Part shown: piece by piece, positions 33,332-42,891 of the stretch
Layout of the letters: each line of letters opens with the position of its first letter
How positions within the stretch are numbered: position 1 is the stretch's first letter
NCBI RefSeq assembly: GCF_000686605.1
Contig: NZ_JMLC01000001.1
Span: 124,001 to 188,000, forward strand
Reading direction: 5' to 3'
Length of the DNA: 64,000 nucleotides
From: Streptococcus sobrinus DSM 20742 = ATCC 33478
GTDB taxonomy: Bacteria > Bacillota > Bacilli > Lactobacillales > Streptococcaceae
Program-made: the position numbers and the translations under genes
Notes under the pieces: generated by a model
What the model was told of the DNA's origin: nothing
The model's input: only the letters and a program-made list of their open reading frames with translations
Database searches by the model: none

Positions 33332-35260
33332 ATGATTATTTTACAGGGAAATAAAATTGAATGCTCTTTTTCGGGGGATGTCCTCTTTGATAATATTACT
33401 ATTCAGGTTGATGAGCGAGACCGGATTGCTCTGGTAGGTCGCAATGGGGCTGGCAAGTCTACCCTGCTGAAAATTTTGGTGGGTGAAGAGGCTCCAAGCT
33501 CAGGGCAAATCAACACCAAGAAGGATCTCAGTCTCTCCTATCTGGCCCAAGATAGCCGTTTTGAATCCCAAGATACCATCTATGATGGCATGTTGCGGGT
33601 CTTCCAGGACCTGCGTCAGCAGGAGCAGACCCTGCGAGCTATGGAAATGAAAATGGGTGACCTGTCGGGAGCAGAGCTGGACAAGCTCATGCAAGACTAT
33701 GATCGCCTCTCCGAGGATTTTCGAGCCCAAGGTGGCTTCACTTATGAAGCTGATATTAAGGCCATCCTCAATGGTTTCCAGTTTGATGAGACGACTTGGC
33801 AGACGCCGATTTCAGACCTCTCTGGCGGTCAAAATACTCGTCTAGCCTTGGCCAAGATGCTTCTGGAGAAGCCGGAATTGCTGGTTTTGGACGAACCGAC
33901 CAACCATCTGGATATTAAGACCATTGCCTGGTTGGAGAATTATCTGGCCAATTATCAAGGGGCCCTGATTATCGTCAGCCACGACCGCTATTTCTTGGAT
34001 AAGGTGGCGACGGTGACCTACGATTTGACCCCGCATTCCCTGGATTGCTATGTGGGCAATTATTCCCATTTTATGGATGCCAAGGCGAAGAAATTGGCTA
34101 GCCAAGAAAAGGCCTTTGAAAAGCAGGCCAAGGAAATTGCCAAGCTGGAAGATTTTGTTCAAAGAAATATTGTCCGAGCTTCAACAACCAAACGGGCTCA
34201 GGCCCGTCGTAAGCAGCTGGAGAAAATTGAGCGACTGGATAAGCCCCAAGCTCAAGCCAAGTCGGCCAACATGACTTTCCACGCTGACAAGCCTTCCGGC
34301 AACGTGGTCCTAACGGTATCCGAGGCGGCCATAGGCTATGATAGCCAGATTCTCTCGCAACCAATTGATTTGGATATCCGTAAATTTGATGCCATTGCTA
34401 TCGTTGGTCCCAATGGCATTGGGAAATCAACTCTTGTCAAGTCCATTATTGGCCAGATCCCCTTTATCGAGGGAGAGAGTCATTACGGGGCTAATGTCGA
34501 GGTGGGCTACTATGACCAAGGTCAATCCAATCTGACAAGAACCAACACAGTTCTGGATGAGCTCTGGAATGATTCCTCGACCACGCCGGAGGTGGAAATC
34601 CGCAACCGTCTGGGGGCCTTTCTCTTCTCGGGTGATGATGTCAAGAAGTCTGTCGCCATGCTCTCAGGTGGAGAGCGGGCTCGTCTGCTTCTGGCCAAGC
34701 TCTCTATGGAGAATAATAATTTCCTGATTTTGGACGAGCCAACCAATCACCTAGACATTGACAGTAAGGAAGTCTTGGAAAATGCCCTGATTGACTTTGA
34801 TGGAACTCTCCTATTTGTCAGCCATGACCGTTACTTTATCAATCGAGTGGCGACCAAGGTTCTGGAAATTTCAGAAAATGGATCCAAGCTCTACTTAGGT
34901 GACTATGACTATTACCTAGAGAAAAAAGCTGAGGAAGAAGCTCTGGAACAGTTGACCAAGGAGCAAACAGGACAGGCTAGGCAGGACCAGCCAGTCTCTT
35001 CCAGCTCTGCCGATAATTATCAGGCACAAAAGGCCAATCAAAAAGAGGCCCGCAAGCTGACCCGGCGGATTGAGCAGATTGAAGAAGAGCTTGAAAAACT
35101 GGAGCAAAAAGAGAATCAAGTGTCTCAGGCCATGACCCAGACCAATGACACCCAAGAATTGGTGGATTTCCAAGCCGACTTGGACCAGCTGAGTCAGCAG
35201 CAGGAGGAACTGATGGAGGACTGGGAAGCAGTTAACCAAGCTTTAGAAAATTTACAATAA
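33332..35260 (+). CDS. ABC-F family ATPase, YdiF/Uup-like
   Basis: A 642-residue soluble protein with two ATPase domains and no membrane part. First site: GRNGAGKST, LSGGQ, LVLDEPTNHLD. Second site: GPNGIGKST, LSGGE, LILDEPTNHLD. Between them is the basic linker (residues ~240-310, with STTKRAQARRKQLEKIERLDKPQ), and at the end a coiled coil of about 90 residues rich in E, Q and K. ABC-F proteins act on the ribosome; length and coiled coil match YdiF rather than EttA. Start fits MIILQ-type N-termini. Leaderless expression is likely. Confidence 0.9.
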   Translation: MIILQGNKIECSFSGDVLFDNITIQVDERDRIALVGRNGAGKSTLLKILVGEEAPSSGQINTKKDLSLSYLAQDSRFESQDTIYDGMLRVFQDLRQQEQTLRAMEMKMGDLSGAELDKLMQDYDRLSEDFRAQGGFTYEADIKAILNGFQFDETTWQTPISDLSGGQNTRLALAKMLLEKPELLVLDEPTNHLDIKTIAWLENYLANYQGALIIVSHDRYFLDKVATVTYDLTPHSLDCYVGNYSHFMDAKAKKLASQEKAFEKQAKEIAKLEDFVQRNIVRASTTKRAQARRKQLEKIERLDKPQAQAKSANMTFHADKPSGNVVLTVSEAAIGYDSQILSQPIDLDIRKFDAIAIVGPNGIGKSTLVKSIIGQIPFIEGESHYGANVEVGYYDQGQSNLTRTNTVLDELWNDSSTTPEVEIRNRLGAFLFSGDDVKKSVAMLSGGERARLLLAKLSMENNNFLILDEPTNHLDIDSKEVLENALIDFDGTLLFVSHDRYFINRVATKVLEISENGSKLYLGDYDYYLEKKAEEEALEQLTKEQTGQARQDQPVSSSSADNYQAQKANQKEARKLTRRIEQIEEELEKLEQKENQVSQAMTQTNDTQELVDFQADLDQLSQQQEELMEDWEAVNQALENLQ

Positions 35261-35333
35261 TAAAATATTTTTATTGGGAGCCGGCCGTTTTACTGACCGA
35301 CCTCAAATGAAAAAATGAATAGACTTTTACCAC

Positions 35334-35369
35334 AATCCTTGCCGGAGCCCCATTCCGACAAGGATTTTT
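35334..35369 (+). terminator. Terminator after the ABC-F gene
   Basis: AATCCTTGcCGGA / TCCGaCAAGGATT with T5 tail. Confidence 0.85.
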
Positions 35370-35632
35370 CTATGCCGCTTAGCGATTGCTGAAAGCAGAG
35401 CTTAGAAATACTGACTTGGGTGTTTAATGACTACAAGGTAAGGAGAGGGCATCTCGCTTATTTCAGGTAATCTGCCAATTCAGCTCTTAATGATTGACAA
35501 AGGCAGAGCATAGAGGCATTGCCTAGTTTGGTTGGAAGGATAATAAGAAGAGGCACAAAAAATTTGTGAAAAAATGCTCATGTAATCCTTTTATAATCCT
35601 TTACTTTCTTGGTAAAACTACGATTCAGATGT
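35370..35632. other. Intergenic region with a diverged direct repeat
   Basis: Segments near 35378-35425 and 35487-35533 align imperfectly (both contain CTTA..GATTG followed by GCAGAGC.TAGA). No ORF with a ribosome site. Confidence 0.35.
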
Positions 35633-35661
35633 TTGAAGTTTGTGAATTATTCGAGTAGAAT
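35633..35661 (+). promoter_or_regulatory. Promoter of the pdh operon
   Basis: TTGAAG (35633-35638), 17-bp spacer, TAGAAT (35656-35661). Confidence 0.7.
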
Positions 35662-35693
35662 AAGAGCGTAATAAGAAAAATTAGGAGGTTATT

Positions 35694-36662
35694 ATGGCAA
35701 CTTTATCTAAAGACCAATATATAGATTTATATCTAAAGATGGAAAGAATCCGTGAGTTTGATCTGCGAATCAACAAGTTGGTTCGTCGTGGTTTCGTTCA
35801 GGGGATGACCCACTTTTCCGTTGGTGAAGAGGCGGCTAGTGTCGGAGCTATAGCTCCGTTGACCTACGATGATATCATTTTCTCTAATCACCGGGGTCAC
35901 GGTCAATCCATCGCTAAGGATATGGATCTGAATAAGATGATGGCTGAGCTAGCTGGTAAAGCTACTGGTATCTCCAAAGGCCGCGGTGGTTCCATGCACT
36001 TGGCCGACTTTGAAAAAGGAAATTATGGCACCAATGGGATTGTTGGTGGCGGATATGCTCTAGCTGTTGGAGCCGCCTTGACCCAACAATATAAGAAGAC
36101 CAAGAACGTTGTGGTTGCTTTTTCAGGTGACGGAGCAACAAATGAGGGTTCCTTCCATGAATCGGTCAATCTCGCCTCAGTATGGAAGTTACCAGTAATT
36201 TTCTTTATCATTAACAATCGCTACGGAATCTCTATGGACATTACCGAGGCGACAAACATTCCTCACCTCTACACAAGGGCAGATGCCTATGGTATCCCTG
36301 GCTACTATGTCGAGGATGGTAATGATGTGATGGCGGTCTATGAGCGGATGAAGGAAGTAGTTGATTATGTCCGAGCTGGCAATGGTCCTGCCATTATTGA
36401 AGTAGAATCTTATCGCTGGTTTGGTCATTCGACGGCTGATGCTGGAAAATATCGTAGTAAGGAAGAAGTGGATGCTTGGAAGCAGAAGGATCCTCTGCTT
36501 AAATTCCGCCAATTTTCTCTCAAGGAAACTGACTTGACCCAAGAAGATTTGGATGCTGTGCACCAGCAAGTGGTGGCAGAAATTGATGCAGCTTATGAAT
36601 TTGCACAAAATAGCCCTGAACCAGAGCTTTCGGTTGCTTTTGAAGATGTCTGGGCGGATTAG
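35694..36662 (+). CDS. pdhA: Pyruvate (or acetoin) dehydrogenase E1 component, alpha subunit
   Basis: A 322-residue thiamine-diphosphate enzyme subunit. The ThDP motif GDGATNEGSFHESVN...NNRYG is complete, and SNHRGHGQSIAKD and ISKGRGGSMHL contain the conserved active-site histidine and phosphorylation-loop-like residues. With E1 beta, E2 and E3 it converts pyruvate to acetyl-CoA. The family also includes acetoin dehydrogenases (AcoA); streptococcal context and the companion lipoate ligase favour pyruvate. It is separated from pdhB by a 487-base structured insert. Confidence 0.92.
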   Translation: MATLSKDQYIDLYLKMERIREFDLRINKLVRRGFVQGMTHFSVGEEAASVGAIAPLTYDDIIFSNHRGHGQSIAKDMDLNKMMAELAGKATGISKGRGGSMHLADFEKGNYGTNGIVGGGYALAVGAALTQQYKKTKNVVVAFSGDGATNEGSFHESVNLASVWKLPVIFFIINNRYGISMDITEATNIPHLYTRADAYGIPGYYVEDGNDVMAVYERMKEVVDYVRAGNGPAIIEVESYRWFGHSTADAGKYRSKEEVDAWKQKDPLLKFRQFSLKETDLTQEDLDAVHQQVVAEIDAAYEFAQNSPEPELSVAFEDVWAD

Positions 36663-36717
36663 GATGTCTAGTCTCATTGCAAATTTATACTGAGTGAATA
36701 TCAAAATTAATATTTTT

Positions 36718-37026
36718 GATACTTTCTTAAAAAGTGCGGGTGCAAGCAAACTCCTCACGGAGTTTCATTGCGACACGAGGTTAGGCCAGTCGATTTTACT
36801 GGCGTAACCGAGTTAATCAGGGGGCTAGCCAATCACTCTAGAGATTGGCGTCAGGCATCGCTACTTTAGTAGTTGATGGCTTTGCCCCGTGATAAATTTT
36901 GAGCCCCTTCGCTTTTGAACTTTCAGGCTCAGGCGGATTTAGTCTACCGGACTAAATCTCTCTCAAAATTTCCCTTATTAGCAACAAGCGTACTTGTTGC
37001 TAATCTACCACTTTAGCGAAAGTATC
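36718..37026. mobile_element. MITE-like nested-hairpin element between pdhA and pdhB
   Basis: About 309 bases bounded by GATACTTTC (36718-36726) and GAAAGTATC (37018-37026). The similarity of the ends continues inward to AGCAA. Inside are stems AAACTCC/GGAGTTT, GCCAGT/ACTGGC, GCCAATC/GATTGGC, a CTACT/AGTAG hairpin, GATTTAGT/ACTAAATC and TTAGCAACAAG/CTTGTTGCTAA. No ORF. No clear target duplication. It would be part of the pdh transcript. Confidence 0.5.
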
Positions 37027-37149
37027 ATCCTCGACCTCCTTGTTGGTTAAAAAACTATGTTTTTTAGCAAGAATGTGTCAGTCGTAGGTTTTGAACTTAA
37101 ATGTATTAACATTTAAGGGATTCAATTAGATATAGATAGGAAAAGTATT

Positions 37150-38148
37150 ATGACAGAAACAAAGAAAATGGCCTTGCGGGAAGCTGTCAATCTGGCCATG
37201 ACAGAAGAAATGCGAAAAGACGAAAATATCTTCCTGATGGGAGAGGATGTCGGTATCTACGGAGGCGACTTTGGAACCTCAGTCGGCATGTTTGAAGAGT
37301 TTGGTCCGGAGCGTGTCAAGGATACACCGATTTCTGAAGCAGCCATTGCTGGTTCAGCGATTGGTGCAGCTATAACGGGTTTGCGTCCTATTGTTGATGT
37401 GACCTTTATGGACTTCTTGACCATTGCCCTAGATGCTATTGTCAATCAGGGAGCTAAGAATAACTATATGTTTGGTGGTGGTCTCAAGACCCCAGTGACT
37501 TTTCGGGTTGCTAGTGGTTCTGGTATTGGTTCGGCTGCCCAGCACTCTCAGTCCCTAGAAGCCTGGTTGACTCATATTCCTGGGATTAAGGTTGTTGCGC
37601 CTGGTGATGTTAATGAGGCCAAGGGACTCTTGAAATCTGCTATTCGGGATGATAATATTGTTATCTTTATGGAACCCAAGGCCCTTTATGGTAGAAAGGC
37701 TGAGGTTAATTTGGACCCAGATTTTTATATTCCACTGGGCAAAGGCGACATTAAGCGTGAAGGGAGTGATTTGACGATTGTCTCTTATGGCCGTATGTTG
37801 GAGCGGGTCTTGCAGGCTGCTGATGAGGTGGCTGCTCAAGGTATCTCTGTTGAAGTCCTTAATCCTCGTACCTTGATTCCCTTAGATAAGGATTTAATTA
37901 TTAACTCTGTTAAGAAGACTGGCAAGCTGATGTTGGTCAATGATGCTTATAAGACAGGTGGATTTGTTGGAGAGATCGCCACGATGGTTACTGAAAGTGA
38001 GGCCTTCGACTATCTTGACCATCCTATTGTCCGTCTAGCCGGTGAAGATGTGCCGGTTCCTTACGCTAGAGTTTTGGAACAAGCTATTCTACCGGATGTT
38101 GAAAAAATCAAGGCTGCTATTATCAAAATGGCCAACAAGGGCAATTAG
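37150..38148 (+). CDS. pdhB: Pyruvate (or acetoin) dehydrogenase E1 component, beta subunit
   Basis: A 332-residue partner of E1 alpha. It begins with the conserved block ALREAVNLAMTEEMRKDENIFLMGEDVG, then TPISEAAIAGSAIGAAITGLRPIVDVTFMDF (with the ThDP glutamate), and ends with the transketolase C-terminal domain (SVEVLNPRTLIPLDKDLI). Ribosome site GATAGG is modest. The long structured spacer upstream may alter the alpha:beta ratio or RNA stability. Confidence 0.93.
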   Translation: MTETKKMALREAVNLAMTEEMRKDENIFLMGEDVGIYGGDFGTSVGMFEEFGPERVKDTPISEAAIAGSAIGAAITGLRPIVDVTFMDFLTIALDAIVNQGAKNNYMFGGGLKTPVTFRVASGSGIGSAAQHSQSLEAWLTHIPGIKVVAPGDVNEAKGLLKSAIRDDNIVIFMEPKALYGRKAEVNLDPDFYIPLGKGDIKREGSDLTIVSYGRMLERVLQAADEVAAQGISVEVLNPRTLIPLDKDLIINSVKKTGKLMLVNDAYKTGGFVGEIATMVTESEAFDYLDHPIVRLAGEDVPVPYARVLEQAILPDVEKIKAAIIKMANKGN

Positions 38149-38251
38149 ACAGCTTTGAAAATCATTAGAATTTGATTAGAAAGGGATAGAAATCTCGGTC
38201 ATCTATCAGTCTGAGTAGGTTGGTGGCTGACTGGGGATTCAAGAGGATATT

Positions 38252-39649
38252 ATGGCAGTAGAAATCATTATGCCCAAGCTCGGTGTGGACATGTCGGAAG
38301 GCGAAATCATCGAGTGGAAAAAGCAGGAAGGCGACAGGGTCAATCAAGGGGACATCCTGCTAGAAATCATGTCTGACAAAACCAATATGGAGCTGGAAGC
38401 TGAGGAGTCAGGAATACTGTTGAAGATTGTCCATCCAGCTGGCGATACCGTTCCTGTTACCGAGGTCATTGGTTATATCGGAGAGGAGGGTGAAGTCATT
38501 GAAGACATTGTGGAGAAGTTAAATCCAGCAGAAAACAAGGGACAGACGGTAGCAAATACTGACAGTCCCGTTCAAGGTACTGCAGCACCACTAGCAGCCA
38601 ACCAAACTGAACCAACTTCTGAACCCCAAGGAAATGGCGGCAAGGTTCGTGCTACTCCAGCAGCTCGTAAAATGGCCCGTGATTTAGGTATTGACTTGGG
38701 CCGAGTCTCTGGAACAGGACCCAAGGGGCGTGTTCATAGGGACGATGTAGAACAGTTCCAAGCAGCTCAACCTAAGGCTACCCCTCTGGCTCGTAAAATG
38801 GCCCTTGATTTTGGCCTTGATTTGGGTCAGATTAAGGGAAGTGGTATCTTTGGCAAGATTACCAAGGAAGACATCTTGGCGGTCGGTCAACCTAAGGCCA
38901 GCCAAGAAGCAGAAGAGGTGGCTCCAAAAGCAGCTCCTCTGGCAGAAGGTGTGGAAGTCAAACCAATGTCGGCTATGCGCAAGGCAATTGCCAAGGGCAT
39001 GACCAACTCCTATCTGACCGCACCAACCTTTACCCTCAATTATGATATTGATATGACTAATCTGATGGCCTTACGCAAGCAATTGATCGATCCTATTATG
39101 GATAAGACGGGTCTCAAGGTGACTTTTACAGATCTGATTGGTTTAGCTGTTGTTAAAACCTTGACCAAGCCCGAACACGAGTACCTTAATGCTTCCCTTA
39201 TCAACGACGCCAAAGATATCGAGTTGCATCGTTTTGTCAATCTAGGAATAGCCGTTGGTCTGGATGAAGGCTTGATTGTGCCTGTTGTTCATGGTGCTGA
39301 TCAGATGAATCTGTCGGAATTTGTTGTGGCATCTAAGGAGCTTATAAAAAAGGCTCAGACTGGTAAATTAAAGGCAGCTGAGATGTCAGGCTCTACCTTC
39401 TCTATCACTAATCTAGGGATGTTTGGCACTAAGTCCTTCAATCCGATTATCAATCAGCCTAACTCAGCCATCTTGGGAGTCTGTGCCACGGTTCAAACGC
39501 CGACGGCTGTTGATGGTCAAATCACCATTCGACCAATCATGCAGCTCTGTTTGACCATTGACCATCGGATCGTTGATGGCATGAATGGGGCTAAATTTAT
39601 GGTTGATCTCAAGCATATTTTAGAAAATCCAATGGAATTGTTAATTTAA
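38252..39649 (+). CDS. pdhC: Dihydrolipoamide acetyltransferase (E2) with two subunit-binding domains
   Basis: A 465-residue core subunit of the complex. Residues 1-80 are a lipoyl domain with acceptor Lys43 in the loop SDKTNMELEAE. Two peripheral subunit-binding domains follow at about 132-168 and 174-210, both with the (A/P)LARKMA..GxDLG pattern. The catalytic domain spans about 235-465, with the active-site DHRIVDGMNGAKF. Two subunit-binding domains are unusual in a single-lipoyl E2. The lipoyl domain is nearly identical to that of the E3 gene. Confidence 0.93.
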   Translation: MAVEIIMPKLGVDMSEGEIIEWKKQEGDRVNQGDILLEIMSDKTNMELEAEESGILLKIVHPAGDTVPVTEVIGYIGEEGEVIEDIVEKLNPAENKGQTVANTDSPVQGTAAPLAANQTEPTSEPQGNGGKVRATPAARKMARDLGIDLGRVSGTGPKGRVHRDDVEQFQAAQPKATPLARKMALDFGLDLGQIKGSGIFGKITKEDILAVGQPKASQEAEEVAPKAAPLAEGVEVKPMSAMRKAIAKGMTNSYLTAPTFTLNYDIDMTNLMALRKQLIDPIMDKTGLKVTFTDLIGLAVVKTLTKPEHEYLNASLINDAKDIELHRFVNLGIAVGLDEGLIVPVVHGADQMNLSEFVVASKELIKKAQTGKLKAAEMSGSTFSITNLGMFGTKSFNPIINQPNSAILGVCATVQTPTAVDGQITIRPIMQLCLTIDHRIVDGMNGAKFMVDLKHILENPMELLI

Positions 39650-39827
39650 TTGCTTACTAAGGTTAAAAATAAAAGATTAAAAGAAAGGAAGAGAGCGAAA
39701 AGGCAGGCTTATGGGGTTTCTGATTGAATCCCAACGGAATCTTCAGAAAAAAGTTGAATTTCTTACAAATCAAGATTTTAACCTTTTCTAGTTTCAGTCG
39801 CTTCTTTTCGCTTGTGGTATATCAAAG

Positions 39828-41603
39828 ATGGCAGTAGAAATTATAATGCCCAAGCTCGGTGTAGATATGTCCGAGGGTGAAATCATAGAATGGAAAAAGC
39901 AAGAAGGAGAGAGTGTTCAAGAAGGGGACATCCTGCTGGAAATTATGTCCGACAAAACCAATATGGAGCTGGAAGCCGAAAGCTCAGGGATTCTCCTGAA
40001 AATTGTCCATCCAGCTGGTGATACGGTCCCAGTAACCGAGATCATTGGTTATATCGGTGCCCAAGGAGAAGTGGTGGAAACTGCAGCCGCTAGTGCATCA
40101 GAACCTGCGTCAGAAGTGGCCCAAGTATCTGCTGATTTGCAGGCAGCAGGTCTGCAGGTGCCAAAGGCTCCCAAGTCTGACCAACCAACTCAGGTGGCTG
40201 CTGGCAAGCCGGAGCTAGCCGAGGATGAATACGACATGATTGTTGTCGGTGGTGGTCCTGCTGGTTATTACGCTGCTATAAGGGGAGCCCAATTGGGTGC
40301 CAAGGTTGCCATTGTTGAAAAGTCAGAGTTCGGTGGAACCTGCCTCAATAAGGGCTGTATCCCAACCAAGACCTACCTTAAGAATGCTGAAATTCTCGAT
40401 GGTCTGAAAATTGCAGCGGGTCGCGGTATCAATCTGGCTTCAACCAACTATAGCATTGATATGGATAAGACGGTTGATTTCAAGAACTCAGTAGTCAAGA
40501 CCTTGACCAGCGGTGTGCGTGGCTTGCTCAAGGCCAATAAGGTTGCCATTTTCAACGGCCTAGGAACCGTTAATCCTGACAAGACCGTCACTATCGGATC
40601 AACTACTATTAGAGGGCATAGCATTATCCTAGCAACAGGCTCTAAAGTTTCTCGGATTAATATCCCTGGTATTAACTCATCCTTGGTAATGACTTCTGAT
40701 GATATCCTTGATTTACGAGAATTACCAAAATCTTTGGCTGTTATGGGTGGTGGTGTTGTCGGTATTGAACTGGGCCTGGTCTTCGCCTCCTATGGTGTTC
40801 AAGTTACTGTTATCGAAATGGCTAATCGGATTATTCCGGCTATGGACCAGGAAGTGTCCAAGGAGTTGGAAAAAATTCTGACCAAGAAGGGCATGATTAT
40901 CAAGACTCAGGCTGGAGTAGCTGAAATTGTGGAAGCCAATAATCAGTTGACTCTCAAACTCAATGATGGTCAAGAAGTCGTCGCAGATAGGGCCCTCCTT
41001 TCAATCGGTCGGGTGCCTCAGCTCAATGGCTTGGAAAATCTCAATCTTGAGTTAGAACGTGGCCGGATTAAAGTCAACGACTACCAAGAAACTTCCGTTC
41101 CAGGAATCTATGCTCCCGGCGATGTTAATGGACGAAGGATGTTAGCTCATGCCGCCTACCGGATGGGTGAGGTAGCAGCAGAAAATGTGGTTTGGGGTAA
41201 TGTTCGCAAGGCACACCTTGATTACACACCGGCAGCCGTTTACACTCATCCAGAAGTGGCCATGTGCGGAATTACTGAAGAGGCGGCTCGGCAGAAGTAT
41301 GGCAATGTCCTAATCGGAAAGGCCAGCTTCACGGGAAATGGTCGGGCTCTAGCCTCAAATGAAGCCCAAGGCTTTGTCAAAGTTGTTGCTGATAGCAAGT
41401 ACCATGAAATTCTCGGTGTTCATATTATTGGCCCATCTGCCGCTGAAATGATTAATGAAGCGTCCACTATTATGGAGAATGAACTAACCGTTGATGAGCT
41501 CTTACTTTCCATTCACGGACATCCAACCTTCTCAGAAGTTCTCTATGAAGCTTTTGCGGATGTATTGGGAGAAGCCATTCATAATCCACCAAAACGCAAA
41601 TGA
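39828..41603 (+). CDS. pdhD: Dihydrolipoamide dehydrogenase (E3) with N-terminal lipoyl domain
   Basis: A 591-residue flavoprotein. Residues 1-78 are a lipoyl domain (Lys43 in SDKTNMELEAE), then an Ala/Pro/Gln-rich linker to about 130. The FAD/NAD disulfide reductase part has YDMIVVGGGPAGYYAA, redox pair in GGTCLNKGCIPTKT, the NAD site VMGGGVVGIELG, and the His-Glu pair near SIHGHPTFSE. It regenerates lipoamide for E2. Lipoyl-E3 fusions occur in several streptococci. A 178-base spacer separates it from pdhC. Confidence 0.95.
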   Translation: MAVEIIMPKLGVDMSEGEIIEWKKQEGESVQEGDILLEIMSDKTNMELEAESSGILLKIVHPAGDTVPVTEIIGYIGAQGEVVETAAASASEPASEVAQVSADLQAAGLQVPKAPKSDQPTQVAAGKPELAEDEYDMIVVGGGPAGYYAAIRGAQLGAKVAIVEKSEFGGTCLNKGCIPTKTYLKNAEILDGLKIAAGRGINLASTNYSIDMDKTVDFKNSVVKTLTSGVRGLLKANKVAIFNGLGTVNPDKTVTIGSTTIRGHSIILATGSKVSRINIPGINSSLVMTSDDILDLRELPKSLAVMGGGVVGIELGLVFASYGVQVTVIEMANRIIPAMDQEVSKELEKILTKKGMIIKTQAGVAEIVEANNQLTLKLNDGQEVVADRALLSIGRVPQLNGLENLNLELERGRIKVNDYQETSVPGIYAPGDVNGRRMLAHAAYRMGEVAAENVVWGNVRKAHLDYTPAAVYTHPEVAMCGITEEAARQKYGNVLIGKASFTGNGRALASNEAQGFVKVVADSKYHEILGVHIIGPSAAEMINEASTIMENELTVDELLLSIHGHPTFSEVLYEAFADVLGEAIHNPPKRK

Positions 41604-41623
41604 GACTAGGTCTATTAAGTAGG

Positions 41624-41651
41624 GAAAGAGTTCCTAAATTGGACTCTTTTC
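41624..41651 (+). terminator. Hairpin between pdhD and lplA
   Basis: GAAAGAGTTCC / GGACTCTTTTC with a T-rich tail; may stop most pdh transcripts before lplA. Confidence 0.65.
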
Positions 41652-41718
41652 TTTTGAGAACTTCTTGTCTTCTTGAAAAATCAAGTTCCCAGTTTATTTT
41701 AATGATGAAGGAGAATCT

Positions 41719-42711
41719 ATGAAATATATTGTCAACCATTCCCATAATCCAGCCTATAATGTTGCTCTAGAAGCTTATGCCTTTCGTGAGTTAGTTGATG
41801 AGGATGAACTTTTTATCCTCTGGATTAATGAGCCAGCCATTATCATCGGTCGACATCAGAATGCTATTCAAGAGATTAACAAAGAATATACCGATGCTCA
41901 TGGCATTCGTGTTGTTCGCCGCTTGTCGGGGGGTGGAGCCGTCTATCATGATCTTAACAATCTCAACTACACCATTATTTCAAACAAGTCCGACGAGGGA
42001 GCCTTTGACTTCAAAACTTTCTCTCAACCCGTCATTAAGACCTTGGCGAATCTAGGTGTTAAAGCAGAGTTCTCCGGGCGAAACGATTTGGAAATTGCAG
42101 GTAAGAAAATTTGTGGTAATGCTCAAGCCTATTATAAGGGACGAATGATGCACCATGGTTGCCTTCTATTTAATGTTGATATGTCTGTCCTTGCAAAGGC
42201 ATTAAAGGTTAGCAAGGATAAGATTGAATCTAAAGGGGTCAAGTCTGTCCGAGCCCGGGTGACCAATATTCTCAGTCAATTGCCTCAAAAGATAAGTGTT
42301 GACGAATTTTCTGATAAGATTTTGGACAAGATGAAGGAGCTCTATCCTGATATGACTGAGTATGTCCTCGATGACAAGGACCTAGCAAGAATTGACCAGC
42401 TCTATCAGGAACAATTTAATACCTGGGACTGGACTTATGGACAGGCACCTGATTATACGGTTGAACGCAATGTCCGCTACACAGCTGGTAAAATCAATAC
42501 CTTTGCCAAGGTCGAGAACTCTGTCATCAAGGGCATCAAAATTTATGGAGATTTTTTCGGAGTTTTAGATGTTAGTGATGTTGAGCAGGCCTTGCTTGGC
42601 AGTCGCTATGAATACAGCGATATATTGGAGCATCTTAAGTCCCTTGATATTAGTCACTACTTTTCAGGGATTAGCCGAGAAGAAGTCGCAAAAGCTATCG
42701 TTGCCTCGTAA
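41719..42711 (+). CDS. lplA: Lipoate--protein ligase
   Basis: A 330-residue enzyme that activates free lipoate with ATP and attaches it to lipoyl-domain lysines, here most likely Lys43 of E2 and E3. Seen are LFILWINEPAIIIGRHQNA, the RRLSGGGAVYHDLNNLNYT catalytic block, KAEFSGRNDLEIAGKKICGNAQ, and a C-terminal accessory domain (about 250-330), so it is the two-domain LplA type. Ribosome site GAAGGAGA. Placement after pdhD makes the functional link clear. Confidence 0.94.
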   Translation: MKYIVNHSHNPAYNVALEAYAFRELVDEDELFILWINEPAIIIGRHQNAIQEINKEYTDAHGIRVVRRLSGGGAVYHDLNNLNYTIISNKSDEGAFDFKTFSQPVIKTLANLGVKAEFSGRNDLEIAGKKICGNAQAYYKGRMMHHGCLLFNVDMSVLAKALKVSKDKIESKGVKSVRARVTNILSQLPQKISVDEFSDKILDKMKELYPDMTEYVLDDKDLARIDQLYQEQFNTWDWTYGQAPDYTVERNVRYTAGKINTFAKVENSVIKGIKIYGDFFGVLDVSDVEQALLGSRYEYSDILEHLKSLDISHYFSGISREEVAKAIVAS

Positions 42712-42891
42712 CTTTTTGCGGTATGCAACATTGCTTTGAAAGAAAAATTACCCCCAAATAACAAATATTACATAAAAAATACAAGAGTATTGAGTTTTTT
42801 TATAAAGTATTCTTAAAGGGCGTATGAGTTTGATTTTTGATAACCATTTTGTTACACTAATTGACATAGCAAGACGTTTACATGAAAAATA

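Noticed and set aside
36718..37026. CRISPR array or tRNA cluster between pdhA and pdhB
   Set aside because: The hairpins differ in sequence and spacing, so no repeat-spacer pattern; none folds as a cloverleaf with CCA-adjacent acceptor stem.
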